DNA from: Candidatus Pseudobutyricicoccus lothianensis
Lineage (GTDB): Bacteria > Bacillota > Clostridia > Oscillospirales > Butyricicoccaceae
Direction: 5' to 3'
DNA: 64,000 bases
Assembly: GCA_904419295.1 (NCBI GenBank)
Contig: CAJFRA010000005.1
Coordinates: 26,771-90,770, forward strand
The notes beneath the pieces are model-generated. The model saw only the letters and a list, made by a program, of their open reading frames with translations, did not search any database and was not told the origin of the DNA. Made by a program: the position numbers and the translations under genes. Shown here in pieces: positions 52,164 through 61,109 of this stretch. Each line of letters begins with the position of its first letter. Position 1 is the stretch's first letter.

Positions 52164-52793
52164 TCAGTCTTGCAGCAGCCCGGGCAGGTCTGCCATGCTG
52201 CCAATGGTGTGATCCGGCTGGTGCGCTTGCCCAAAACCGTATTGAGCGAACACAAAGGGTACGCCGGCCTGCCTGGCGGCCTGCTGGTCTCCGGCTGTAT
52301 CTCCCACATAGATAGGGGCCTGCAGCCCATTGCGCCGGGCCACCAGCTGGATGTTCTCGCCCTTGCTCAGGCCCGTAGCGCCAAACGATTCAAAATCGGT
52401 GATGTATTTGCCCAGTCCTGTGACTTGGAGGAAACACTGGATGTATCCATCCTCACAGTTGCTGACGATACAGAGGGGGAACCGGCGGCTCAGCTGCGCC
52501 AATGTCTGTTCCACCCCGTCAAACACTCTGCCGCCGTGAACCGCCAGATATTCGTGCTCCCGCTGGCAGCAGGCATCCATGAGCTGTGCCTGTTCTCCCT
52601 CTGTCTGCCGGGGAAACATCCGGCGGGCGATCTCGTCCATGGGCAGCCCCATGTAACCGCGCAATTCCTCCGCCGTCAACGGCGGGCGGAGGCCCGGATG
52701 GCGGGCGATGACTTCATTCCAAGCCACCAGGACACCTTCTACCGCATCCCACAGCGTGCCATCCAGGTCCAATAAGATCCCGTCTGTTTTCAT
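52164..52793 (-). CDS. HAD family phosphatase (phosphoglycolate phosphatase-like)
   Basis: 209 residues. Motif I LLDLDGTLWD (nucleophile Asp), motif II CIVSNCEDG, motif III Lys in LSKGENIQ, motif IV VGDTAGDQQAARQAG; helical cap between residues ~17 and 85. Acts on small phosphate esters in the cytosol. It begins 9 bp after the M13 peptidase gene, so they are co-transcribed, though no functional link is obvious. Confidence 0.92.
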   Translation of the reverse strand: MKTDGILLDLDGTLWDAVEGVLVAWNEVIARHPGLRPPLTAEELRGYMGLPMDEIARRMFPRQTEGEQAQLMDACCQREHEYLAVHGGRVFDGVEQTLAQLSRRFPLCIVSNCEDGYIQCFLQVTGLGKYITDFESFGATGLSKGENIQLVARRNGLQAPIYVGDTAGDQQAARQAGVPFVFAQYGFGQAHQPDHTIGSMADLPGLLQD

Positions 52794-52802
52794 ACTGCTC
52801 CT

Positions 52803-55145
52803 TTACCAAATCTGCACCCGGTCAGCTGGCGCCACATACATGCCGTCCCCTTCCTGGATGCCATACGTCTGATAGAATTCTTCAAAATTTTGCAGCGTGC
52901 GGTTGACCCGTACTTTGTTGAAGCTGTGCACATCCACCGAAGCCAACAATTGCAGCGTGCTGCGGCTGCTGGTCATCGTCCAGCACTTGGCCAGGTTTTC
53001 AAACAAAGCCTGGTAGTCCGGCTCGCCCTCCAGCCGGGCCGTTTCCAAAATACAGGCCATGCTGCCCAGGTCGGCAATGTTTTCGCTGAGGGTCCGGGTC
53101 CCGTTGTTGACGAAGCCGGGCGCCACCTCAACGCCGTCGTAGAAAGCTTCCACTTCGCCGCAAAGCTGCTGGAAATGCTCATAATCCCCAGGCTGCCACC
53201 AATCTGTCGCATTGCCTTGGGCATCGAACTTGGCGCCATTGTTGTCAAAGCTATGGGTGATCTCGTGGGCGATGACAAAGCCGATGCCGCCCAAATTCTC
53301 TTCCCGTGAGGCGTCTTTGTCGTAGAAAGGCGCCTGCAAAATGCCCGCCGGGAACACGATCTCGTTGTTGCCCGCATTGTAATAGGCATTGACCGTATAC
53401 ACCGTCATCATCCAGCCGCTTTTGTCCACCGGCTGGTCTTGCATCCGGGCCACTTGTGCGTTCCCCGCCTTGAGCAGGTTTACAGTGTTCTGGTAGTAAT
53501 CATCCGTGATCTCCACTCCATCCATGGAGTCATCCCATTGATCTGGATAGCCGATCTTCAGCGTCATGGCATCCAGCTTTTCAATGGCTTTGTCCTTGGT
53601 GGCCTGGCTCATCCAATCCAGGTCCTCCAGCCGCTTCTTGTAGACTTCGATGAATTCCTCCACCATCTGTGTGACATCCGCTTTGGCCTCTTCGGAAAAA
53701 TATTCTTCCACATAGATCTGGCCCACGTAGTCGCCCATGACCTGCTGGGTCACCAGGGAAGCCGCCTCTTCCGGTTCTTTGCCCCCTTCTGCCCCAAAGA
53801 ATACCTGTTGGAACTCGGTGTTCACCTGGTCCACATCGGCACTCATGGCGGCGCCCAAGCCCTGGATCAGGGACAGTTTCATCAGCGCTTTCAGCGTATC
53901 CACTTGTTCATCCGTCCAATAGGCTGCATTGGCTGCCAGCAAGCCGGGGTCCGTGACCAAAATTTGATCGGCCTGCTTCAGTCCATCCACTTGCAGCACC
54001 TGGTCCAGCCCCATGTTGGGAGCCGCCTGGCGCAGCTGGTCCATGGTGTAGACATTGTACACTTTGTCGATGTTCCCTGCATCTTCCACCTTCATGGAAG
54101 CTTTGGCCAGCGCCTCTTCCATGGCGTAGATCCGCCCGGCATCCTGCTGGGCTTGTTCGGCGCTCTCGCCGGCCAGCTGCAGCAGAGCAGCCAATGTCTG
54201 GCGGTATGCCTCCATGGCTTGGCCGCCGGCGCTAAAGTAGTCGGCCGTCAGATCGGCAGAGGCGCCGGAAAAGGTGAGCATATACCGGTCGCTGTTTTTG
54301 AGGTCCACCGTCAAGCCGAAGGTGCACAGCAGGCTCAATCCCAGCTCCTCTTTCACCCGGTTGCGCAGGGCCACCACGTCCTTCATGTTTTGGACTTGGT
54401 CTACCGCATCCAAATAGGGCTGCAGCGGGCTCAAATCGTTGACCTGGCCTTTTTTCACCGCCAGTACGCCTTTGTAAAAATCGCCGATCTTCTGCTGGAC
54501 CGACCCCGGCTGGCTGTTGCCTTGGGCGGCCTGCCGCACGATCTGCTCCACCTTCTCGTTGTTGCTGGCGGTCATTTCGTTCATAGCGCCGTTGGAGATC
54601 TCACCGCTGGGAATGGTGCTGTTCACCAGCCAATCGTGGTTGACCGTGGCGTAAAAGTCATCCCGGCGGTTGCTCCCTTCCAGCGCCCAGACCCGGCGGA
54701 TCATCCATTCCATCTGCTCCACCGTCACGTTGTCCAACGGGCTCAGCTTCCCATCGCCTGTACCGGCCAGAATGCCGGCGGCCGAAAGGGCTGCCACCTC
54801 TTCCGACGCCCATTGGGGCACATCGGTGAATGTGGTCTTGGCCAAACCGGTGCGCAGCGCGTCCCCCATGGGGGTCGGCAGCTGGCCGAAAGCCCGGCTC
54901 AGCATGGTCATGGCCTCGGCCCGCGTGACCAGTTCATCTTCCCGCAGATCGCCGTCGCCATTGCCCTGGATGATGTCTTCCTTTTTCAAACCGGGGTTGT
55001 AGTCATCCGCTGCCGCCAGCAGCATTTCCACCACTTGTCCCCGGGTGGCATATGCCGTTTGCCGGGGTGCTGCAAAAGCCTGGGGCAGGGTGGTCGCCAA
55101 CATCACCGCTGCCAGCAGGCCGGCAAGCATCCGTCTTTTTTTCAT
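52803..55145 (-). CDS. Secreted M13 (neprilysin/PepO-type) metallopeptidase with SLH domain
   Basis: 780 residues. Signal peptide ~1-25 (cut after AFA), SLH-like repeats to ~155 (LVTRAEAMTMLSRAFGQLP, FTDVPQWASEEVAALSAAG), then the M13 endopeptidase. Its features are NDFYATVNHDWL-like entry, NAYYNAGNNEIVFPAGILQAPF, zinc site HEITH (627-631) in HEITHSFDNNG, and ENIADLG (Glu688, Asp692). It should cleave oligopeptides at the cell surface, feeding the peptide uptake proteins encoded nearby. ATG 55145 has GGAGGG at ~10 nt. Wall attachment through SLH is unusual for M13. Confidence 0.95.
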   Translation of the reverse strand: MKKRRMLAGLLAAVMLATTLPQAFAAPRQTAYATRGQVVEMLLAAADDYNPGLKKEDIIQGNGDGDLREDELVTRAEAMTMLSRAFGQLPTPMGDALRTGLAKTTFTDVPQWASEEVAALSAAGILAGTGDGKLSPLDNVTVEQMEWMIRRVWALEGSNRRDDFYATVNHDWLVNSTIPSGEISNGAMNEMTASNNEKVEQIVRQAAQGNSQPGSVQQKIGDFYKGVLAVKKGQVNDLSPLQPYLDAVDQVQNMKDVVALRNRVKEELGLSLLCTFGLTVDLKNSDRYMLTFSGASADLTADYFSAGGQAMEAYRQTLAALLQLAGESAEQAQQDAGRIYAMEEALAKASMKVEDAGNIDKVYNVYTMDQLRQAAPNMGLDQVLQVDGLKQADQILVTDPGLLAANAAYWTDEQVDTLKALMKLSLIQGLGAAMSADVDQVNTEFQQVFFGAEGGKEPEEAASLVTQQVMGDYVGQIYVEEYFSEEAKADVTQMVEEFIEVYKKRLEDLDWMSQATKDKAIEKLDAMTLKIGYPDQWDDSMDGVEITDDYYQNTVNLLKAGNAQVARMQDQPVDKSGWMMTVYTVNAYYNAGNNEIVFPAGILQAPFYDKDASREENLGGIGFVIAHEITHSFDNNGAKFDAQGNATDWWQPGDYEHFQQLCGEVEAFYDGVEVAPGFVNNGTRTLSENIADLGSMACILETARLEGEPDYQALFENLAKCWTMTSSRSTLQLLASVDVHSFNKVRVNRTLQNFEEFYQTYGIQEGDGMYVAPADRVQIW

Positions 55146-55197
55146 TGCTATCGGTCCCTCCTTTTCGCCGGTCTCAGTTTATCCGGCTTCCTTCTGC

Positions 55198-55226
55198 ATG
55201 ATACACGTTCTTTTGCACAAAATCAA
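55198..55226 (-). promoter_or_regulatory. Promoter of the M13/HAD operon
   Basis: TTGATT (55221-55226), 17-bp spacer, TATCAT (55198-55203) on the minus strand. Confidence 0.65.
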
Positions 55227-55327
55227 CACATCCTATTTTGTATTACAAAATTGTAAGAATTTCGACGGATCTTTGTCAGAATTTTGTGCTTTTTCCTTCG
55301 TTCCCGCGCTTTCTCCCCAGAAACGGA

Positions 55328-55353
55328 AAAGCGGCAGCCTGCGCCGCCGCTTT
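55328..55353 (-). terminator. Terminator of the amidase_2 gene
   Basis: AAAGCGGC / GCCGCTTT stem with a 10-nt loop and TTTT on the minus strand. Confidence 0.7.
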
Positions 55354-55378
55354 CTTTCCCCCTGGGGTCACTCTCTGC

Positions 55379-56032
55379 TTATTGTTCTTCCAATGCATCG
55401 GCATATGCCTGGGCCTTTTCGATAAATTCTGCCATACGGCCTGTTTCCCGGATGGTCTGGGGACAGTTTTTGCCGGTGAAATCATAGTGTTCTTTGATGG
55501 CGTCCTGGGATAGGTGGTATGTGTGCATGAGCCAGCCTGTCAGCTTGGCGGCATTGTCAAAAGTCTTTTCAAAATCGCCGTCTGCGTTGACACACAGTTC
55601 TACGCCAATGCCATATAAGTTCCCGTCGCCATCCCGGCCGTCGCCGGCATGGTATGCCACTTCGTCATCGGGGAAACTGTGCCAGATCTCGTGGTCATCC
55701 ACGGTATAGTGCCAACCGGTCTTTCCTTCGCCGCCATTGGCCTGCAGCCGGCCATGCGCTGCCGCGTCGGCGCCTTCCGCCGGGTTTCCCGTCTCATGGA
55801 TGACAATGTAACGGATCTCCCGCTTGGTGCCCGGCCGGTTGTCGCCGCCCTCCGGCGCCAATTCAGTGTACACGGGCACTCCCAACACATCCTCTGGATA
55901 TTGCCCCTCTACACGGCCGTGCAGAAACCGCCATGCCAACCCAGCCACTATGGCCAGCAAAAAGACGGCCAAGATCCATCGGACGCCTCTCGTCTTTCTC
56001 TTCTTCTTTCTCCTCTTGGGAGCCTGGGCCAT
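55379..56032 (-). CDS. Membrane-anchored N-acetylmuramoyl-L-alanine amidase (Amidase_2)
   Basis: 217 residues. Strongly basic start (KRRKKKRK), one membrane helix (~19-37), then a peptidoglycan amidase of the AmpD/PGRP fold. Motifs: IRYIVIHETGNP (zinc His), TGWHYTVDD, VAYHAGDGRDGDGNLYGIGVELCVN (His and Glu) and IKEHYDFTGKNCPQTI (zinc-site region). It cuts the bond between muramic acid and L-Ala in the wall. ATG 56032 has GGAGGGG at 7 nt. Confidence 0.93.
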   Translation of the reverse strand: MAQAPKRRKKKRKTRGVRWILAVFLLAIVAGLAWRFLHGRVEGQYPEDVLGVPVYTELAPEGGDNRPGTKREIRYIVIHETGNPAEGADAAAHGRLQANGGEGKTGWHYTVDDHEIWHSFPDDEVAYHAGDGRDGDGNLYGIGVELCVNADGDFEKTFDNAAKLTGWLMHTYHLSQDAIKEHYDFTGKNCPQTIRETGRMAEFIEKAQAYADALEEQ

Positions 56033-56060
56033 CGTCGTCCCCTCCTTCTCCAAACCAGGC

Positions 56061-56103
56061 AAAAGGGCCTGCCTGCTGTTTGTATCATACAGCAAGGCAG
56101 GCC
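56061..56103 (-). terminator. Terminator of the amidase_3 gene
   Basis: Long stem of GGCCTGCCTGCTGT with its near-complement (one bulge) and CTTTT on the minus strand. Confidence 0.72.
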
Positions 56104-56145
56104 GCCATTTCGAAAGATTTCCTTAAGAATCGCTCTTTTTTTCGG

Positions 56146-57339
56146 TCATGCGATGGAATAGGTGTTTCTCAAAAAGGTATCCACTGCCCGGAACAAGGCC
56201 TCAGCCTCGGCTTGCAGGTCCTCCGGTGAATCGATCTTCACCCAGTCTTCCGGGTTGTCTAAAAAGGCAAATTCCGAGATCACTGCCGTCACATCGACGC
56301 CGGCGGCCGCCCGCAGCAGGCCATAATAATCCGCTGTCTGGCTGGAATTGAGCCGGTAGACGATGGGCCGGACTTTCTGGCCGATCTTTTCGTATTCCGC
56401 ATTGATCAGCTCGGCCAGTTCCGTGCTGGGGCCGCCTTCTTTGTCCGCCACCTGGGCCAGCACTTCAGCGCCTGAGGCGTTGTGGTTCGTGGTGGCGTTG
56501 TGGTGCACGCTGATCACCAGATCGGGGCGCACCTGGCGGATCAGGTTCATCCGGTCTGTCAGGGATATGGTCTCATCCCGGCCTTCCCGGGTATAGATCA
56601 CCGTATACCCGGCCTGCTCCAGCATATCGCCCAGCTGCATCGCCACATCGTAATTGACCAGGCTCTCCGTCAATCCCTGCTCTTCGTTGATGGTGCCGGT
56701 ATCCGTGCCTCCGTGGCCCGGGTCTACCATGATCACCAGATCCCCCGGCTCTTTGGGTTCCTCCGGTTCCTCTGGCTCTTCCGGTTCTTCCGGCTGTTCC
56801 GGGGTGGTGGGCTGCTCTGGCTGGTCGGTATCCAGCGGCGTGGATTCGATGAGCACACGGCGGTTGTCGTTGTCGTATTCCACACGAAAATCCAGCGCTT
56901 GGCCCAGATCTTGCAGCTTATAATAGGTATAGTCGTCAATGTTATAGGCGCTCAGTTCCACCCCCACGCCATCGATGTACAAAGCCGCCCGACTGTTCAC
57001 CGCCTGCTTGATGGTGTTGGTGCCTTGGGGCGGGCTCAGTTCCGTGCCCAAGGAAGTATAGGCCTGCCCTGTACTGATGTATATGGCGTTGGTGGTGTTA
57101 TTATATTGTATCTCAAAGGATTTGGATGTACTTTTTAACGCCTCGGCGATATCTCTCAGCTTAAAATAGTTGTAGTCATTGATGTTATAGGCCTCGACTG
57201 CAATGGCCTCGTCCTGTACAAGCACCGGCATATTGTTCAGTTGTGCTTTGAGCCCTGCCGCCCCGCTGCACAGGCCAAGGGCTGTAAACAGCGCGAACAG
57301 CAACAATACCCACTTAGTCTTTCTCCACTTTTTTGCCAT
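56146..57339 (-). CDS. Secreted N-acetylmuramoyl-L-alanine amidase (Amidase_3) with stalk domain
   Basis: 397 residues. Signal peptide ~1-27, two copies of a copper-amine-oxidase-N-like stalk repeat (AYNINDYNYFKLRDIAEAL and AYNIDDYTYYKLQDLGQAL), a Pro/Glu linker built from repeated EEP units (~175-200), then the zinc amidase. Motifs of the amidase: MVDPGHGGTDTG, SLVNYDVA (Glu in the preceding loop), ISVHHNAT and ISEFAFLDNPED (catalytic Glu). Next to the membrane-anchored amidase; the pair probably remodels peptidoglycan. Confidence 0.93.
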   Translation of the reverse strand: MAKKWRKTKWVLLLFALFTALGLCSGAAGLKAQLNNMPVLVQDEAIAVEAYNINDYNYFKLRDIAEALKSTSKSFEIQYNNTTNAIYISTGQAYTSLGTELSPPQGTNTIKQAVNSRAALYIDGVGVELSAYNIDDYTYYKLQDLGQALDFRVEYDNDNRRVLIESTPLDTDQPEQPTTPEQPEEPEEPEEPEEPKEPGDLVIMVDPGHGGTDTGTINEEQGLTESLVNYDVAMQLGDMLEQAGYTVIYTREGRDETISLTDRMNLIRQVRPDLVISVHHNATTNHNASGAEVLAQVADKEGGPSTELAELINAEYEKIGQKVRPIVYRLNSSQTADYYGLLRAAAGVDVTAVISEFAFLDNPEDWVKIDSPEDLQAEAEALFRAVDTFLRNTYSIA

Positions 57340-57559
57340 GGTCCCCTCCGAAGGTGCGCTGCGGCGGCCAACCGAACCGCCATTGTTTTCCTAAAAATTT
57401 CGTGGTAAAGGCCGGTTTTCCCCTTACCTTTTTGCCGAATGGCTTTATTATAGCATTTTTTCGGGTGTTTCGTCTACCATGGAATCCAAGTTTTTGCGCT
57501 TTTTCGTAGAAAAGCCCCAAAGTTTCCACTCTTTGTCTCAAATTTAGTCAATTTGCTGA

Positions 57560-57741
57560 ACATTTTACTCTAGTAATTCGCTGCTAAATGGAGTATGATA
57601 AAAATAAGGTCATTTATGGCAAGTGATCCCTTTTCGTAGCTTATCCCCCAGGCCCGCAGAGTCCTCCCCTCCCCAATGACTCTGCACATGGCCATTCATC
57701 TTTTCTCCCTGCCCGCCCTTTTGGGCGGGCGCAACATGGAG
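57560..57741 (+). other. Non-coding stretch with stem-loops
   Basis: No convincing gene. The plus strand shows a TATGAT box near 57594, a CAGAGTC...GACTCTG hairpin (57656-57684) and a perfect GCCCGCCC-TTTT-GGGCGGGC hairpin (57711-57730). A small RNA is possible but no family was recognised. Confidence 0.35.
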
Positions 57742-57773
57742 AAGGCCCGAAACGTCTCCCCGTTCCGGGCCTT
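57742..57773 (-). terminator. Terminator of the FakA-C-like gene
   Basis: AAGGCCCG / CGGGCCTT stem extended by AAC/GTT pairing, 13 bp past the stop at 57786. Confidence 0.65.
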
Positions 57774-57785
57774 TGCTTTGCCTTT

Positions 57786-58034
57786 TTATCCTTTGAGCCC
57801 CTGTTCCTGGCGCTCCATATTTTCCACCACCACATCGAAAATTTCCCCTTGGGCGGCGCAGTATTCCAACACTTTCCAAGGCATGTCCGTGTGGTAATGG
57901 ATCTTGATCAAATTTTCATCCCCCACTGCCAGCAGGCAATCCCCCGGGATGTTTTGCTGAATATACTGGTGGATCGCCTCTTCCGACAGGCCCTGCCCTT
58001 CGATGAGCAACTGTGTATCAAACTTATTTTCCAC
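57786..58034 (-). CDS. Stand-alone FakA/DAK C-terminal-like domain protein
   Basis: 82 residues. IPGDCLLAVGDENLIKIHYHTDMPWKVLEYCAAQGEIFDVVVENM closely resembles the C-terminal segment of FakA/YloV-type fatty-acid kinases (GDSLVVVGDEDLIKVHVHT...). Here it is alone, without the kinase domain. GTG 58034 follows GGAAGGG. Whether it is a remnant or a free-standing regulatory domain is unclear; similar small proteins are annotated in Clostridia. Confidence 0.78.
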   Translation of the reverse strand: MENKFDTQLLIEGQGLSEEAIHQYIQQNIPGDCLLAVGDENLIKIHYHTDMPWKVLEYCAAQGEIFDVVVENMERQEQGLKG

Positions 58035-58146
58035 GTTGGGTCCCTTCCTTTCCCTTTGCGGCTCTCCTGCCCGCTTTTCCAGGGCTGGTATCCGCCTTTT
58101 CTCAACAGTATAGCACGCTTTGTACGGCTTGCAAACCGGTGTGCAG

Positions 58147-59517
58147 TTACCGCATCACCCGGCGGAGCGTTTTTTCCTTTTTCTCTGTATAGGGGTGGTA
58201 CCGCACGGGCAGATCGAGCCATGTGGCTTTTTTCATGATGCTGCGGTAATGGGTAAAGGTGTCAAAGCTGGCCTGACCGTGGTAGGCGCCCATACCGCTG
58301 CGCCCCACACCGCCAAAGGGCATGTGGGTGGTGGCCAGGTGGATGATGGTATCATTGATGCAGCCGCCACCAAATTGCAGCTTTTCCAAGATCTCTTGCT
58401 GCACGCTCTTCTCCTGGGTGAACAGGTAGAGGGCCAGCGGATGGGGGCGGTCCGCCACAAAACGGATGGCCTGTTCCACGGTATCGTAGGGCAGCACAGG
58501 CAGCAGCGGCCCAAAGATCTCCTGCTGCATCACCGGATCGTCCGGCCGGACATCCACCAGCATTGTGGGCTCGATGCGCCGCTGCTGGGCATCCCACCGG
58601 CCCCCCATCCGGATGGTCCCTTGTTCCAAAAGCCCCCGCAGCCGTTCAAAATGCTTGTCGTTGACAATGCGGGGATATTCTGGGCAGCGGAGCGGGTCTT
58701 CTCCAAATGCCTGCCGGATCTGCTGCTCCAGGCAGTCCAGCAAGGGCTGCATCACGCTCCGGTCGACCAACAGATAATCGGGCGCCACACAAGTCTGCCC
58801 CGCATTGAGGAATTTTCCAAAAACAATGCGCCGGGCAGCCAGGGAAAGATCCGCATCTTTGGCCACGATGCAAGGGCTTTTGCCGCCCAATTCCAAGGTG
58901 ACCGGCGTCAAGTGCCGCGCCGCTTTCTCCAGCACAAGGCGGCCCACCGTCTCCCCGCCGGTGAAAAAGATGTGGTCGAAAGGCAGGTCCAGCAGTGCCT
59001 GGTTTTCCGCACGCCCACCCAATACCACAGCCACTTGGCCGGGGTCAAAACATTGGCGCAGCAGGTCCGCCATGGCCTGGGCCGTATGGGGCGCATCGTT
59101 GGATGGCTTCAACACCACGCAATTCCCCGCCGCAACGGCCCCCACCAATGGGCTCAAGCTCAACTGCACCGGGTAGTTCCAGGGGGCCATGACCAGCACC
59201 AGGCCGCGTGGATGGGGCGAGCGGAAACTGCGGGAGGGGAATTGTGCCAGTGGGGTAGAGACCCGGCGGGGCCGCATCATCTTTTTCAAGTGGCGGCGGT
59301 GCCAATGCAGCTCTTCCCGCACCATGCCGATCTCGGACATGTATCCTTCAAAGGGGGCTTTGCCCAGATCTTGTTGCAGCGCTTTCAGCAGTTTGTCTTC
59401 GTGCTCCTCCAGCCCCTGCAGCAGCCTATCCAAGGCCCGGCGCCGCGCCTCATAGCTTTGGGTGGCGCCGCCCTGGTAATAAGCCCGCTGTGTTTCAAAC
59501 ATTTTCTTCCAATCCAT
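58147..59517 (-). CDS. Aldehyde dehydrogenase family protein
   Basis: 456 residues, the short class-3 (fatty aldehyde/coniferyl) type. VLVMAPWNYPVQLSLSPLVGA, FFTGGETVGRLV (NAD site), TLELGGKSPCIV (general-base Glu), NAGQTCVAPDYLLV (catalytic Cys) and EIFGPLLPV are all intact. It oxidises aldehydes with NAD(P)+. The start at 59517 follows GGAGGAAAGCGG; the promoter is at 59559-59588. Confidence 0.94.
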   Translation of the reverse strand: MDWKKMFETQRAYYQGGATQSYEARRRALDRLLQGLEEHEDKLLKALQQDLGKAPFEGYMSEIGMVREELHWHRRHLKKMMRPRRVSTPLAQFPSRSFRSPHPRGLVLVMAPWNYPVQLSLSPLVGAVAAGNCVVLKPSNDAPHTAQAMADLLRQCFDPGQVAVVLGGRAENQALLDLPFDHIFFTGGETVGRLVLEKAARHLTPVTLELGGKSPCIVAKDADLSLAARRIVFGKFLNAGQTCVAPDYLLVDRSVMQPLLDCLEQQIRQAFGEDPLRCPEYPRIVNDKHFERLRGLLEQGTIRMGGRWDAQQRRIEPTMLVDVRPDDPVMQQEIFGPLLPVLPYDTVEQAIRFVADRPHPLALYLFTQEKSVQQEILEKLQFGGGCINDTIIHLATTHMPFGGVGRSGMGAYHGQASFDTFTHYRSIMKKATWLDLPVRYHPYTEKKEKTLRRVMR

Positions 59518-59558
59518 CTCTTCCGCTTTCCTCCCGGTTTCCCATTTTATACTGTTTT

Positions 59559-59588
59559 AGTATATCATTGTACAAAAAGCTCTGTCAA
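59559..59588 (-). promoter_or_regulatory. Promoter of the aldehyde dehydrogenase gene
   Basis: Consensus TTGACA (59583-59588), 18-bp spacer, TATACT (59559-59564) on the minus strand. Confidence 0.72.
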
Positions 59589-59610
59589 CTGCTTCAAAAT
59601 ATATACTATA

Positions 59611-59652
59611 TGTATTTTCGTAAAATAGTAATACAAATAATTTGTATTTTCG
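59611..59652. repeat. Palindrome and direct repeat in the divergent ALDH/M20 spacer
   Basis: Perfect 19-bp palindrome AATACAAAT-A-ATTTGTATT (59630-59648) overlapped by two copies of TGTATTTTCG (59611-59620 and 59643-59652). Possible operator between the divergent genes. Confidence 0.6.
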
Positions 59653-59814
59653 AAATGTATTTCTACATATAGCGATTTTTCACAAAATTTCGACACGTTT
59701 CTTGGCAGAGGGTACGAACTTTCCGGCGCCGCCTTTATTCCCCTTGATTTCCACTGTTCATCGGTCCATAATGGAGCTAGAAACAAAATCCAGATCGGAA
59801 AGGAATGTACAACG

Positions 59815-61056
59815 ATGAGCTATGAAGTTTCCGCCAAAATTCAAGGCGCGCTGGACCAACTGCTGGCCCAGGAAAGTGTGAAGTCGGCCCTGGCCTTTGC
59901 AGAGCAGGATGCCGACCAGACATTGGAAAACCAGATCGAGCTGTGCAAGATCGAAGCCCCCACTTTCCACGAGGAAAATAAAGCTGCCCGTTATGCCCAG
60001 TTCTACAAAGACCTCGGGCTGGACGATGTGCACATCGATAAGCATGGCAACGTGGTGGGCATCCGCCGCGGCACCGGCAACGGCAAGCGCGTGCTGATGG
60101 AAGGCCACATGGACACGGTCTTCCCCCTGGGTACCAATCCCCAGCCCCGGCGGGAAGGCACCCGCGTATATGCCCCCGGCATCGTGGACGATACCCGCGG
60201 CATGGTGGTGCCCCTTTCCGTCATCCGCTCGCTGGATGCCGCCAACATCAAAACGGTGGGCGACCTGTACTTTGTGGGCACGGTAGAAGAAGAGGGCATC
60301 GGCTCCTTTGGCGGCATGAAGACCTGGCTGGATGACAACGCCGTAGACGCCAGCATCAGTGTAGACGGCCCCAGCGCCAAGGGCATCATCTACGAGGCCA
60401 CCGGCCACATGACCTGTGAAGCCACATTCCACGGCATCGGCGGCCATGCCCATGGCGCCTTTGGCAAGGTGGCCAACCCGCTGAATGCGGCGGCCCGGGC
60501 TGTGGCAAAGATCGCGGATTTCCAAGTCCCCTCTGACCCCAAGACCTCATTCTGTGTGTCCAACTTCCACGCGGGCAACGATGCGGGCATCCATGCCATT
60601 GTGCCAGAAGCCACCATCAAGTTCAATTTCCGCTCCGATTCCCAGCAAGTGCTGGATGAGCTGTATCAGCGCATCCTGAACGCGCTGCAGGAGGCCTGCG
60701 ACGAGGAGACCGCCCGCTGGGGCAAGGATACCATCACCTTTACCCACAAGCGGTATGCCAATGTGCCCGCCGGCACCCAAGACGTCCATTCCCCCATCGT
60801 AGAGGCCACTTACGCGGTCATCCGTTCGCTGGGCTATGAGCCGGAATTCCTCCATGGCGGCTCCACCAACTGCAACATGGCCATCGGCAAGAACATCCCT
60901 GCCGTATGCCTGGGCGCAGGCGGCGAAGATTGCGGCGCCCATACCCTGCAGGAATTCTTTGAGACCACCGACGCTTATAAGGGTGTGCAGCAGGCCCTGC
61001 TGCTGGCCTTGTTGCTCGCCGGCGTAGACGGCGTGATCCCCTCCATTTTGGAGTAA
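59815..61056 (+). CDS. M20 family metallopeptidase
   Basis: 413 residues. VLMEGHMDTVFPLG (first metal His/Asp), APGIVDDTRGMVV (bridging Asp), VGTVEEEGIGSFGG (catalytic Glu), VDGPSAKG, GIGGHAHGAFGKVANPLNA in the dimerisation domain and GAGGEDCGAHTLQEF (metal His). It resembles peptidase T-like or ArgE/DapE-type dipeptidases. ATG 59815 follows AAAGGAA at ~11 nt. Cytosolic; it adds to the peptide-breakdown set. Confidence 0.93.
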   Translation: MSYEVSAKIQGALDQLLAQESVKSALAFAEQDADQTLENQIELCKIEAPTFHEENKAARYAQFYKDLGLDDVHIDKHGNVVGIRRGTGNGKRVLMEGHMDTVFPLGTNPQPRREGTRVYAPGIVDDTRGMVVPLSVIRSLDAANIKTVGDLYFVGTVEEEGIGSFGGMKTWLDDNAVDASISVDGPSAKGIIYEATGHMTCEATFHGIGGHAHGAFGKVANPLNAAARAVAKIADFQVPSDPKTSFCVSNFHAGNDAGIHAIVPEATIKFNFRSDSQQVLDELYQRILNALQEACDEETARWGKDTITFTHKRYANVPAGTQDVHSPIVEATYAVIRSLGYEPEFLHGGSTNCNMAIGKNIPAVCLGAGGEDCGAHTLQEFFETTDAYKGVQQALLLALLLAGVDGVIPSILE

Positions 61057-61080
61057 GAAAATCTTCTAGAAAACATATGA

Positions 61081-61109
61081 GAAGGCAGGATGGCATCCTG
61101 CCTTCTTTT
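61081..61109 (+). terminator. Terminator of the M20 peptidase gene
   Basis: GAAGGCAGGATG / CATCCTGCCTTC hairpin followed by TTTT. Confidence 0.9.
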
